Origin: Chrysogorgia sp. JL179-B06
Lineage: Eukaryota; Cnidaria; Anthozoa; Scleralcyonacea; Chrysogorgiidae
Assembly: GCA_035772405.1 (NCBI GenBank)
Contig: JAYKKM010000258.1
Span: forward strand, 62,001-126,000
Direction of reading: 5' to 3'
Length of the DNA stretch: 64,000 bases
In this document: positions 1 through 11,393 of the stretch, in pieces
Numbering within the stretch: position 1 is the stretch's first letter
How the letters are laid out: every line of letters begins with the position of its first letter
Notes under the pieces: model-generated
Seen by the model: the letters and a program-made list of their open reading frames with translations, nothing else
The model's database searches: none
What the model was told of the DNA's origin: nothing
Program-made: the position numbers and the translations under genes

Positions 1-59
1 GTCGAGTGAAAGCGGCGAATTAATATGTATATGGAGAAATCACTGACTGTTCTGACCGT

Positions 60-131
60 GTCTCATTAGCTCAAAGGTTAGAGCGCCGAAACGTTGACTC
101 GGAGACCCAGGGTTCGATTCCCGGTTGGGGC
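60..131 (+). repeat. tRNA-like SINE head, family 1
   Basis: 72 bases that fold as a tRNA: 7-bp acceptor GTCTCAT/TTGGGGC with wobbles, D arm GCTC/GAGC, T arm with GGTTCGATTCC (B box). The anticodon loop reads ACGTTGA; C instead of U at position 33 argues against a working tRNA. Followed by (AT)n. The same unit with the same 5' flank occurs at 5616. Confidence 0.65.
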
Positions 132-604
132 AGTACTACCATTATATATATATATATATATGATAACGTTCAAAATAATATACGTCGAAGCGGCCGCGTG
201 ATTGCCGATTAATTTCTAAGTACATAAACAGATTTTTACGAAGGGTATGCACGTTCTCATAACATACAGTAATAGACACGTATGTTATGTACTTGAACTG
301 GGTAATTCCAAATCTGTTTTCAGGATTGAAATCTGTTAAATATTGGCCGAGATATCGTTAAAAATCCTTTTGCAATTTGTGATCTACATATACACGCGTA
401 CGAGGTCTGGGTACGAGGGACCATGGATGGGGGAAAATTGCGCAAGCTTAGGATGAAACTCCGGCAGGGGATAGAACAGGCGAGCGAGGGGTTATTGCGG
501 ATACGTATTTCTAGTATATTTAGACTATATTTACACGGGTCCCACGCCCCATTGAATCGCGATGACGGTGGTTTATTACCAGAAGCTTATTTGCATCTTG
601 TTAA

Positions 605-1088
605 AGTGCCCCTAACCTCAAAAATTTTTATTGTCTTATTTGGAAGAACTTTTAAAATGATAAAGTAACTTCTTTTGAAGATTTTCGTTTCTTCCCTTTC
701 TTTTAGAGATATATATCAGTTTGTTTGATATGTAAATGTCCGGAATTTACGTCACACATGCATAATGACTTATTGGAGAAATGTGTGTATCTCTTTCATT
801 CTCGAACGAAATCCTTTAAAATCGAGAAGTTTAGTGTTGCGGGACTAGAAACACGCTGCACGTGCATGTTATTCACACTTAGTGATTTTATTTCACGAAC
901 GCAAAGATATATAACATTCTCGCATAACTCATTATGCATGTGACGTAAATTCCGTACATTTGCATATCAAACACACTGATATATCTCAAAAAGAAAGCGA
1001 AGAAATGAAAATCTTCAAAAGAAGTTACTTTATCATTTTAAAAGTTCTTACAAATAAGCCAATAAAAAATGTTGAGGTTAGGGGCACT
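605..1088. mobile_element. TTAA-flanked MITE, family A
   Basis: 484 bp between TTAA at 601-604 and TTAA at 1089-1092. Ends are AGTGCCCCTAACCTC and GAGGTTAGGGGCACT, with terminal inverted repeats of about 150 bp. It interrupts a copy of the hammerhead-bearing repeat; unfilled copies of the site are at 40986-41040, 46998-47080 and 62107-62215. Confidence 0.9.
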
Positions 1089-1157
1089 TTAATAGATAAC
1101 GTCATCATCGGTTCTATGAGGGTATAAATAGGGATCCTAACTTTACAACGATCACCT

Positions 1158-1197
1158 CTGATGAAGACACTAGATTGGAGTGTCGAAACGTTGAGTC
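1158..1197 (+). ncRNA. Hammerhead-ribozyme-like motif
   Basis: CTGATGA (1158-1164), stem II GACACT/AGTGTC with a 7-base loop, GAAA (1185-1188), then CGTTGAGTC. The order equals the type I hammerhead core with a minimal stem III (A-U and C-G pairs closing a short loop) and a GTC cleavage triplet. Stem I pairs poorly, so activity is uncertain. TATAAATA lies 35 nt upstream (1123). Confidence 0.6.
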
Positions 1198-1282
1198 ATG
1201 GACAGTAACTTTTAAAGTTACGTTCAAAAAGCTTTTTAAAGCCAAAGTAGCGTCAAACTACGTCTGATATTAGCATATACCA

Positions 1283-1530
1283 GCTGTTGTGGTCTAGTGG
1301 TTACCACACATGCATTCTATGAGCTGGGAGACACAGGTTCAAATCCTGGGTCGGACCTCCACTCGGAGTCTTAAAAATAATCGAGGAGAAAGTGCTGCCT
1401 TTGCAATAATATCAGCAAATGGTAAGACTTTCGGGTCTTCTCGGATGACGACCTTAAATCGTAGGCCCTCGGAACCCCTATCAATTGGGCTTCTAGCCTG
1501 TTGGGGTATTCCGTTCACCAAAGAGTGATA
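1283..1530 (+). repeat. tRNA-derived SINE, family 2
   Basis: Head with A box TGGTCTAGTGG (1290) and B box GGTTCAAATCC (1336), then a body containing ATAATATCAGCAAATGGTAA and CGACCTTAAATCGTAGGCCC, and an A-rich tail. A second copy in inverse orientation lies at about 54360-54545. Confidence 0.8.
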
Positions 1531-2012
1531 AATCTAATAAAACTAAAACTAAAAAACTAATATATTAACAACAGAGCGCTAGATATGTTACGTATGTATT
1601 CTTCATGTCTTGCCACCTTCAAAATATCAAAAATTATCTGACGTAGCTGACGCTTACTTCAGGCTAATTATCCGAGTTTATAATGTTTACAAGCTTTTCT
1701 TAGCATATCTTATAATTGTATAATAAAACAGTTATTGGATTCGTCTTGGCAATGGCTAATTCTTAATCGTCGATATGTGCATGCTCATGTGATAACAAAA
1801 ACTCGCAGATCTACAATAGCACTCCGCACAATTTGTCCGCATTTACCCATAATTCTTGCAGCCATGACAAAAGAAAATAGCTCATTTACAATCATTTGTG
1901 AGTCAAATTGGTTTGTTTGTCCGCATTTTGAGTTAATAGCAACCAGCTGACGCTACGCTAATTGTTCGGTACCGCATGCATGTAAAAAAGGCTATAAGGA
2001 ATAAAAGGAACA
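1531..2012. other. Gene-free, dispersed repeat
   Basis: 1790-1935 recurs in inverse orientation at 10418-10530 (for example GGTTTGTTTGTCCGCATTTT). No coding signal seen. Confidence 0.6.
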
Positions 2013-3224
2013 GCGCATCGCTGGCTGGAGTCGTATCTATCAAATAGGACCCAGTACTGTTGTGTGAATGGTAATACATCAAGCCCATCAATTATGAAAA
2101 CAGGCATACCGCAAGGTTCTGGTTTAGGCCCATTGTTATTTCTAATTTACATCAATGACTTACCAAAGTGTCTAAACAGGGCAAAACCAGACATGTTTGC
2201 AGATGATACCCAAATTGCAACAGCAAGTGATGATATTAAAGTAATTGAAGAAACATTGAATGGCGATTTAAACAATGTTGCAAATTGGCTGTCTGCAAAT
2301 AAATTAACTTTAAATAACAGTAAAACCGAATATATGATAATTGGTACCAAGAAAAGGCTTAGCCAACTAACTTTTGATCCAGTTATCAATATTGGTAATT
2401 TAGAAATTAAGCGAGTTAAAACGACAAAATCGTTGGGCCTAATGATAGATGAGTCTCTAAGCTGGTCAGCGCAAGTCGAACACATTTCAAAAAAGGTCAC
2501 CTCAGGCCTCGGTATACTCAGACGACTTCGAGATACAATCGAATATAATACCCTAATAACAATATACCAATCCATAATTCAACCTTACTTCGATTATTGT
2601 GCTCAAGTATGGGGTTGCCTAGGGAAAATATTAGCAGATAAACTACAAAAGTTACAGAGCAGGGCGTTTCGAATAATCTCACGTGAGAATTATACGACAC
2701 GATCAGCTGACATATTAAGTAAGCTAGGAATTCCGAACCTCGAAAAATGAAGGATGCAACAACTTTCAATTTTCATGTACAAGGTAAAAAACAGAATGGT
2801 TCCTGATTATTTGTGTGATATGTTTATAAATATTAGTGACGTACACGACCATAACACAAGACAATCGAGAGCCAATTTGACATTACCCAAACCAAAAACA
2901 AACAATATGAAAAATGCATTCTCATACAGAGGGGCGGAAGTCTGGAACTGTCTTTCTTTATCACAAAAGTCCTCGGAAACTATTGCTAATTTTAAAACTA
3001 GCATAAAACGTACATGTTAACATTAAGTAACATATTCATTTTGCCTTTGTTCTTATCTATAGTTATAATTAACTTTCTTGTAAATATCGTAATTCATATT
3101 TTTACTAGTGTAAGCACGGCCGGTTGGAAGATCACCTTTTTTCTTTTCTTTGTAAATAATTAATTTATCAGGTGAAATTGTACCGTGTTGAAATATAGTT
3201 CATAATAATAATAATAATAATAAT
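2013..3224 (+). pseudogene. 5'-truncated CR1/L2-like LINE, reverse transcriptase C-terminal part
   Basis: Open frame from about 2013 with WLESYLSNRTQYC, then TGIPQGSGLGPLLFLIYIND (RT block 4) and MFADDTQIA (block 5, catalytic DD), then thumb sequence to KTSIKRTC and a stop at 3018-3020. A single in-frame TGA at 2748-2750 interrupts it, at a place where the frame simply continues (EK*RMQQLSIFMYKV), so one base change broke it. The endonuclease and RT blocks 0-3 are missing: 5' truncation typical of target-primed insertion. The 3' end is a short UTR and an (ATA)n tail at 3202-3224. Clade is by resemblance only. Confidence 0.88.
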
Positions 3225-3489
3225 TTCATGTTACGAATATATACAATATATACAATATATACATATATGTTACAAATATATTAGCATATATTAGAAACAG
3301 AACGATAGATACGTTATGTATTACCTCGTTCTTTTAAAAACTCCGCTTTAACTTTCTGAATATTTAAACTGCGGATTTTTTTAAATAACGAGGTAATACA
3401 TAACATATAATCTATTATCTATCGTTCTGTTGCTAATATATCTATCGTTCTGTTGCTAATATATGCTAATATATTTGGAACCTCGTAAC

Positions 3490-3964
3490 CAACCTCGTAC
3501 CCAGGGCATTTTGCCTCCACGGCGGAAGGTCGGCGAAAATGGCCCTTGGGATCTGCTGGTCCATTCTATAATGCGATTGGCTTGTCAAAAAACTCAATTA
3601 ATTCAGCCGAGTATAATTTTTCATCTAAATCTGAATGCTGTCTTCAAATTTTACAGCAAATTAGAAGTGATAGCTTTCGCTAAATTGGATATATGCTCCT
3701 TCATACCTTTTGTAAGAGATAACCATTGGATGTATGGTGGATTATTAAGCTTGTTAGTTGCTTTTATGCCGACGAATGCTGACATGAACAACTCTGAAGA
3801 GCATTGAATATTTCTCAATTATTCATGTCAACAAAGTAGACAAAGGAAATGGAACAAAGAGCACAAAAAATTATCATATCTAAACACCCAGAAATTCTGG
3901 GTGTCATGGGGCCATTTTCGCCGACCTTCCACCGTGGAGGTAAAATGCCCTGGGAACGAGGTTG
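3490..3964. mobile_element. MULE-type MITE, family J, with perfect 9-bp target duplication
   Basis: Ends CAACCTCGTACCCAGGGC and CCCTGGGAACGAGGTTG; CCTCGTAAC is duplicated at 3481-3489 and 3965-3973. A 9-bp duplication is the signature of Mutator-like transposases. Inner sequence has no ORF of note. Confidence 0.88.
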
Positions 3965-5533
3965 CCTCGTAACATGAAATTATAACCAAGATTTAGACTG
4001 GAATATAAGCATGAAGAGTAAATATCTTTAGACCTTAGGTATCCGAAGTGTCCAATCGATGAGTTTCCACACAGTACGGTACCGTGCAGGTTTGGAACCG
4101 GGCATGTGCCGCAGGTCAAAAACTAGACCAGCTGCTTTTTCGTTCAGTTCGGCCGTACTCGAATTCGTCCGGTTCCATGAGAACCGTGTATAAACGGAAG
4201 GCGTATAACCGTGCAAATTTCGGTACGGTTCCGAACGTCCGGACCCGTGTAAACGGGCTCTTATAATTAGAACAGCGAATATACCCCCACTTCATGCGAA
4301 CAGAAAGATGGCTTCGTCGAATCTATGCCGATTCGCAACTGTTTTCCCACCAAACTATAGTAAGGAAGGGCGAAAAATATGAGAATAATACTCAATGCGT
4401 TTTCACATTATAACTGTTATCAAAGTAGAAAACCAAAATATATAAAGGTGCGTGTTTTACAAGCACGAATTGTTTCAAAATCTTGATATTACTCAATCTT
4501 ACTCGGTCATTAATTTCATAATTCAAGCTGCAAACCTCTTCAATTATTTATCCCCTGCATGCAGCATGTGTAAAAATACAGAGATCATGTTCTGTTCGAA
4601 AATACCTACCTCGACTCGTTTCCAAAAATTATCCGCCTGTATATCTACGATGTATGTAATCAACCAACAATACTATATAGAAAGCAAACACCTAAATATC
4701 CAGTAAGTTCGTTGTTACCGGTGTCTTGTCCTCTGTTGATCACTTTATTTTTTGTCTATTTTCTTTGATCATTTGCATCACCAATTTTCTTCCATCAAAT
4801 GTATAATAGCAGGCAAACTAAAATTGGTCAGTTTTTCTCCAGCAAAATATATGTAAGCTGGATATATAGAGTGACTTCGTCAATTGCCGCTTTACATCTT
4901 TAGCATGCATACGGATAGAGCTGCATATGGATATAACATGCTATCCCACATTCACATGTAGCTGTTCAATTATATATGTGTACACAAATTACTAATCGAC
5001 CAAAACAATTAAGATTATTGGTTACCGGCTTAGCTTATAATTATAGATCAGCTTTCACACTTATTGCAGGAATCAATGAAAGTTGAATCTGAAACTCTAA
5101 AAGTTACCATGCACTCGTTTCACAAAAAGAGGCGATTTTTAAGGACGATTTTCAACGTAATGATGTTTCGACAAAGATTGACACCCGTGTTATCAGCTTA
5201 ACCAGAGCCGTAGGAGCCAGGGGACACATGCCCTCTTTTTTTGCTGAAAAACAATTAAGTTTAAATAATTGGCAAACTAATACTTCGAAAAAGCAATTAT
5301 ATCTTGAAAAATGGAATACTTTGAAAAGTAATAACACGCGCAAAAAAATTATATTTTCTTTATTTTGCCTGTTTACAAATTAATATATACCTTAGTTAAG
5401 TAGGATGAATCTTTCTTGCACGCATGCAGGGTGCTCAATATATGTATCTCCACGGTTTCTACCGATTAACTAGTCAATCATGTAATATGGAATTTTGTTG
5501 AAATTTAGGCCAATCCAAGAAGTCATTAAACGG
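3965..5533. other. Gene-free interval
   Basis: No credible coding frame; 4050-4260 is GC-richer than its surroundings and looks like repeat debris. Nothing else recognised. Confidence 0.5.
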
Positions 5534-5722
5534 TCAAATATATGTATATGAAAATTTGACTGCCCCAACCGGGAATCGAACCCGAGGTCTCCGAATCTTT
5601 GACTGTTCTGACCATGTCTCAATAGCTCAGTGGTTAGAGCACCGATGCGTTGATTCGGAGACCTCGGGTTCGATTCCCGGTTGGGGCAGTCAAATTTTCA
5701 TATACGCATATATTTGACCATT
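5534..5722. repeat. Inverted repeat built on a tRNA-like sequence
   Basis: Left arm about 5534-5598 and right arm about 5655-5722 are near-perfect inverse copies, each holding the T arm and acceptor end of the tRNA-like unit plus the flank that reads GTCAAATTTTCATATA. The spacer of about 55 bases holds the D arm. Confidence 0.8.
5616..5687 (+). repeat. tRNA-like sequence, family 1, inside an inverted repeat
   Basis: Same 72-base tRNA-like fold as at position 60 (acceptor GTCTCAA/TTGGGGC, B box GGTTCGATTCC). Its 3' half and 3' flank are repeated in inverse orientation at about 5534-5598, giving arms of roughly 60 bp, so the + and - strands both present the T arm. Position 33 is again C; not a functional tRNA gene. 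Confidence 0.65.
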
Positions 5723-5812
5723 AATAAATCCTCTCTTCTGCATCTGAAGAAAATTCATTAAATATATCATATATTATATATGTATCACAATTTTAGGAGC
5801 TGGTGCTGCAAC

Positions 5813-5875
5813 CATGCCTAACCCTAACCCTAACCTTAAACCTAAACCTAACTGTAGCTAACCCTAACCTAACCA
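5813..5875. repeat. Interstitial telomere-like repeats
   Basis: CCTAACCCTAACCCTAACC followed by decayed CCTAAA and CCTAAC units, that is (TTAGGG)n on the - strand, directly 5' of the LINE remnant at 5874. Confidence 0.8.
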
Positions 5876-6805
5876 ATGAAACTTAATGGTCAAAACGTGA
5901 AATTGGTCTTGACGGAGAAAGATTTGGGCGTTGTCACTCAAACAAATTTGTCTTGGAATGACCTTATCTTGATGATTGTAGCCAAAGCAAATAGAATGTT
6001 GGGATTTTTGAAGCGCAGCTGCGTCGGTGTTATTGATACCCAAGCCATAAAATTGCTGTATTTATCCTTGGTACGATCAAATTTTTGCTATGCTTCTCAA
6101 ATTTGGGCTCCCCAGACCGCCAGACGGTGATTGGTCAAATTTTTTTGATTGAAACGAGTACAGAGACGAGCCTCTCGGTTTCTCTGCAAGGATAACAAGC
6201 TGTCGTATAAGGAACGTTTGATCAAACTTAATTTGCTGCCTTTGAATTATTGCGGGCTCGAGTATCTGGATCTGGTGTTTTCTTTCAAGTGTATTTCAGG
6301 CTTGATAAATCTGGATATTAATCAGTACATTTCAATCAGTCAACGACGTACTAGCCTGTGCCCCAGACCACACACGCTTTGTCTGGGGCACAGGCTACGA
6401 CGTACTCGTCGTCACAAAAGGTTAGAACTTCACTTTTCCGTGATAATTTTTTATAAGAATTGCCAATTTGTGGAATGCTATTCCTGATGCTTTGAAAGCT
6501 ACTAAATCTTTATTAGTTTTTAAAAAGGAACTCAAAACTTTCTATTATTCTCTACTTAGCATTGTGTTTGATGCTGAAAATGTTAGAACTTACAAACTCG
6601 TTTGCCCGAAATGCCGTCGGATCAATGCTATGATGGCTTGTCCATGTAATAAACACTGACAAGTTAAACACTTATTCAAACATTGATTTGAACATTATGT
6701 ATTCATATTCTTAGATTTAATTATTAACTATTTTGTAGGGTTTGGTGTCCAAGCCTTGTGCCTTAGGGCAAATTTTAAAATTTTAAAAAATAAAAAATAA
6801 ATAAA
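5874..6805 (+). pseudogene. Second decayed LINE, RT thumb/C-terminal remnant
   Basis: Segments KLNGQNVKLVLTEKDLGVVT (5879 on), VIDTQAIKLLYLSLVRSNFC, VQRRASRFL, LLPLNYCGLEYLDLVF and WNAIPDALKATKS are the familiar end of a non-LTR RT protein, C-terminal to the catalytic core. Stops at 6128 and 6143 and a frame change near 6470 break it. A 44-bp palindrome was inserted at 6353. It ends with an A-rich tail near 6784-6805. It belongs to a different family from the copy at 2013-3224. Confidence 0.82.
6353..6396. mobile_element. 44-bp mini fold-back with 10-bp target duplication
   Basis: AGCCTGTGCCCCAGAC and its exact complement flank a 12-base spacer; ACGACGTACT is present at 6343-6352 and 6397-6406. 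It lies inside the LINE remnant, whose reading frame is restored when it is ignored. Confidence 0.85.
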
Positions 6806-7148
6806 GACCAAAGAAAAACAGAAAGGACCTTTTGAGTCATCCATTTTAGTCTAAACCTACCAAGTGCCGCCATTTTTTGCGCCTAGCACTAACAGAAGGG
6901 ACTGGGAACCAATGTAACACTCCCGTGGCAAGGGTTTAGGGGCTAACTAACACTTCAGGCTATTCAGGCTACACTCGTTTGTAAAATCTCGCGTAGATGA
7001 AGCCCAAGGTAGATCACCTTAAGTTGATTCTCTCCTAGCTATATAGTCGAACTAATACAATTGAAAAAACAAAACATTAAATTTAGAGACGCTGTCCTGA
7101 TTTTCGGGGGGTGGGGGGCTCATCCCCTACGCCTCTGCTTGCAACCAA

Positions 7149-8051
7149 CTAGCCTGCGAAAGCAGCGGCGTACTTTGTGCTCGTAAAAGAGGGAGGAAGG
7201 TACGAGCACAACCACAAGTGGCCCAAGCTCGTGCGCCACTTTGTGTTTATATTGGAATTTATTCGATTTGTCAAAATTAGAGGATATTTTCATCTATTAT
7301 TTGCAGTTTATTGTTACAATATATAAATGAAATAATGTGTATTTATAGCTATCATAAGGTGTATGTGTCTTTCATTGCAAGTTTGGTGAGATTTAGGACA
7401 GTTGTCGTAATATTCGTCCTAGTGAAACATGGCGCCATTCTGTTCATTATAATTCGAACCCGTTGCTCGACCTTGCAGTGCGACATTAACGCAATATAAT
7501 GGCCACATTGTTTATATCAAACATTATACCTATGAATACTCAACAAAATAAACATTTATAAAACTTGTTGTTCCACTTACATGTTTATTGTGTCGTAATA
7601 TTCTTCCTTGTGAAACTTGGCGCCATTCTGCCGCATTATACTTCGAACCCGTTTGCGGTATACCGCCAACGGGTCGAGCAACGGGTTCGAATTATAATGA
7701 ACAGAATGGCGCAATAAACATGTAAGTGGAACAACAAGGTTTATAAATGTTTATTTTGTTGAGTATTCATAGGTATAATGTTTGATATAAACAATGTGGC
7801 CATTATATTGCATTAATGTCGCACTGCAATTCTGTCCTAAATCTCACCAAACTTACAATGAAAGACACATACACCTTATGGTAGCTATAAATACACATTA
7901 TTTCATTTATATATTGTAACAATAAACTGCAAATAATAGATGAAAATATCCTCTAATTTTGACAAATCGAATAAATTCCAATATAAACACAAATTGGCGC
8001 ACGAGCTTGGGCTACTGTGGCACAACGCACGCGACTTCTTTCGCAGGCTAG
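7149..8051. mobile_element. Long palindromic element, about 0.9 kb
   Basis: Left end CTAGCCTGCGAAAGC, right end CTTTCGCAGGCTAG. Arms of several hundred bp match at high identity (for example GATTTGTCAAAATTAGAGGA at 7265 and its complement near 7950). No ORF crosses it convincingly. Confidence 0.85.
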
Positions 8052-10417
8052 CTAGCGACCAACAAATTTCTCGCAATTTGATGTATGTACAGAGCTATAA
8101 TAGTGATAGTACATCATTAAAACAATCCACAACATACTTGATGATATAAGTAATGTCACAACATTCAACAACAAGGTTGAGAAAAACTTGCTGGTCACAT
8201 ATAGTTTCAAGAAATATTGTCACTAAATATACTCTATTTTATTTTAGACATTTACAATTTGGTAGAATCTGCTCTCCAAAATGCAGGAAATGGCCATTTC
8301 AGTGATCCCAAAACTCCAAAATTACCCGTGATGAATCTCCCTGAACCCCCCAAAATTGGTTTGCAACCGCTTCATATGGCCATGTTATCATACTTATGGA
8401 GTTATAGTTAAATGGGACTACCTCAGTGAATCGTTATTAATTTATTACTTGCATGAGCAGAGCTGGTTTTTAGCGGGCAGGTGGCCCCGTAGTCAACTAG
8501 CCTCGGGTTCATCATCTCCAGTGATCTCATTGCGATTCTATTCAGGTTAAATATGAAAGATAAAATATGAAAAAAATCGATATGGATAAAATGGAGGCGA
8601 AAGGTTTGAGAGTGAACATGGCAAAATTTTGTAGGGGGGGCTGAGCATAACTTGCCCGAATAAATGATGACGTTATATTACTGAAGAACACAAATATAAT
8701 TGCCATCGTTTAGCTAAAGCATTATTACACATGCACGTTTTTCATTTTCCATTAACCCTTGTTTTTATCGCCTTCCCATCAACCATTGCTGGCACTCTAT
8801 TGCTAGCCTGCGCCGCGCCGCCTGCCCACTCCCGATTAAGAGCCTGCGGAGGAGGCAGCATTAGGGGGTCCGGGGGCCGAGAAAATTTTTGAATTTTTGA
8901 ATTTTTGATTCCCTGAAAGTGTATTTCCTGCAATTTGAGGGTACTTTTCTCGTTTTGCAGCCGCGGCAGTGTGCGGGATTCGAAGTATTTAATTACCGTT
9001 AAAGTAACGCAGATTTTCCAAATTTAGACCACGTGGATATCTCTCCCGCAACGCGCATAGGGAATGCGTTGCACTACGGCAGAAGAGAAGGAAGGAAAAG
9101 CAAGTAGCCACAAAACCAAATGTATTAGGTATATTCAAGCTGAATATACGAGATTACGTTTAGACAACGCCGGACCAAGGCCTGGCTATATGCCACTTTT
9201 AACCATTGCTAAACGATGAACAACAATTAAATCCCAGATTTCCCTCAATGAGAATCCCAGATTTCCCTCAATCAGAATCCGTTATAATGTCATTAAGTTG
9301 CATTCAAATGTTAGAATAATTTAATACAGGACCCTTTTTGCCCGAATGACAACACCATTTTGGCCCGAATAGAGCTAATTGTTCTGACAACTGGGGGAGC
9401 TGCAGCCCTCCCAGCCCCCCCCCCCGTCTCGTACGCCTGATTAGTGAAATGACCCGAAGAAGGACACATCGTCCAAAACGTCGTCTATAAATATACGTAA
9501 GCTCACTTAAGTATTTTTTGACACATTGAAGTTCTCTTATTTCTCCTTTTTATATTATATCCAAATCTGGAAAGTGTCCATTGGCTGTGGTACGTGCAAG
9601 AAGGGAGTTGGTGTGAATTCATATATTGTGTAACAGCTGTTGGATTCACAAAGAATATACTAGTTTATACTGGCAGATTGGCAGGAATCGTGAATTTCCA
9701 TGAAAGTTACAGACCAACATGCATGCTAACAGTTTAGAGAGTGTTAGAGTGAGTGAACAAGTTTAATTTGCTAGTGGTGATACCAGTGGTGCAGAGAACA
9801 GGTTAATTTGTAGAGTTAGGTGGACGAAATTTAGAGAGTTGCTTCCAATGTTGATCTCCAGAGGAATATCACTGCAACTGAAAGGAACGTTTTATGATGC
9901 ATCATGTGTTAGAAGTGCAATGATATACGGTATAGTGAAACATGGAGAGTCAAGGAAGACGTCAGAAGAGCTGAGTGCAGGATTTTAAGAAAAATTATTT
10001 AAGAACAATTTATTAAGAAAAATTTAGAACTGCACATTTTGTCATACAGTCACAACATGTCATAGCATGACATTTAACTCGCGCAAATGGCACACATTTT
10101 TTCTTATTAATAAACTTTCGTTAACTCATTCTCGTCCGTACAAATATGAACGATGCTGACTTTAGTATTTCAGTTTGTCTAGTAATGCCAAGCGATATAT
10201 ATCCTCCATGGGTCGAATGTCCTCAAATGTGATCTGACGAGAACTAGAAAGGGTCAATTTCTATTATAATAATTGGACAATATTTGCATGGTTATAAAAA
10301 AGTATAGAAAGCTCTTAATGATGGTTGTTATAGAATGATACAGTATTAATTCAATTGTTATTAATTATTTATTATATTCGGTTATTAGAATAAGGTTCAA
10401 TAGCGTAGAGTCTGGCT
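8052..10417. other. Gene-free interval with small repeats
   Basis: Contains a 23-bp doublet AATCCCAGATTTCCCTCAAT at 9231 and 9251, a C run near 9410, and a hammerhead-like relic at 9453. No gene recognised. Confidence 0.5.
9453..9484 (+). ncRNA. Degenerate hammerhead-like motif
   Basis: CCGAAGA, perfect stem II GGAC/GTCC with 5-base loop, AAAA for GAAA, CGTCGTC. Core bases are changed, so a decayed relic at most. Confidence 0.3.
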
Positions 10418-10579
10418 GCTATTAATAGCTCAAAAAGCGGACAAACAAACCAAATTTGACTCACAAATTATTGCAAATGAGCTATTTCTTTTGTTATGGC
10501 CGCAAGAATTATGGGTAAAAGCGGACAAACATCGGTACTGACGTCATCTCGACGGAGCGCTATTGAAAGTACAGTATAT

Positions 10580-10965
10580 GGATAATTTTAAAATATTACA
10601 ATTTATTGGAAAGACAGTACGGACTGAAAGATGGTGGAATAATTTGAAAAATACGTTGATTTACTGGACATTTAATTGCTGTCATATTAAAGATAAATGA
10701 TGATCAACGCCAGAACAGTTCGAAATATGCAGTTTGAATATAAAACGTTGAGACCGAAACCACACCAGAAATCTGAAATGCCTATAAATGCTTTCAACAG
10801 TCACACTGTAAATTCGAACTGTTCTGGCGTTGATCATCATTTATCTTTAATATGACAGCAACAAATATCCAGTAAATCAACATAGTTTTCGAAGTGATCC
10901 ACCATCTTTCAACTTCTGTGTGCAGTCCGTACTGTTTTTCCAATAAATTGTAAATGGTATTATGG
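10580..10965. mobile_element. Inverted-repeat element
   Basis: ACAATTTATTGGAAAGACAG on the left and its near complement on the right; inner arms TGATGATCAACGCCAGAACA and TGTTCTGGCGTTGATCATCA match exactly. Confidence 0.82.
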
Positions 10966-11129
10966 TATGTTTTCACAGCGATCCGGCCCCCCGGATGATA
11001 TAAGCGAGAATAAGCCGGGTTACAAAATAATCCAATATGCTAATGAGTCATGTGACCAGCCTTTACCAAGGGTCTTCTCTTCCCTCGCTCCACTCCCTGA
11101 GAAGACCCTGGGTACGAGGTTGGAGGAAC

Positions 11130-11393
11130 AGCTGACAAAACACAAGCACTCAATGACGTCAAAATTGAAAAGAAAACCACCGCTGTACATCAATCTTGAG
11201 CCGTCGAACAAACTCGAAAATGGCGGCGTCTTATTAGCTGCTAGTAGAAGACTAAACTACGAGAATGAAAACGTTATTTCTCGAGTACAAGAGCAGATAC
11301 CGTAAAACTATTAACATTTCTAAACATTATATTTAAAGGCCTTTTATTTATTTTTAAATTTATTTTTTGGGTACAGTTCCCCTTTAAATACTG
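11130..11393. mobile_element. Family C element, right half
   Basis: GTCAAAATTGAAAAGAAAAC through GGGTACAGTTCCCCT, then TTAA at 11394-11397. It lacks the left arm. Confidence 0.72.

Noticed and set aside
5616..5687. Functional tRNA gene
   Set aside because: The fold is good, but position 33 is C, the 5' flank is shared with the copy at 60, and the unit is part of an inverted repeat.
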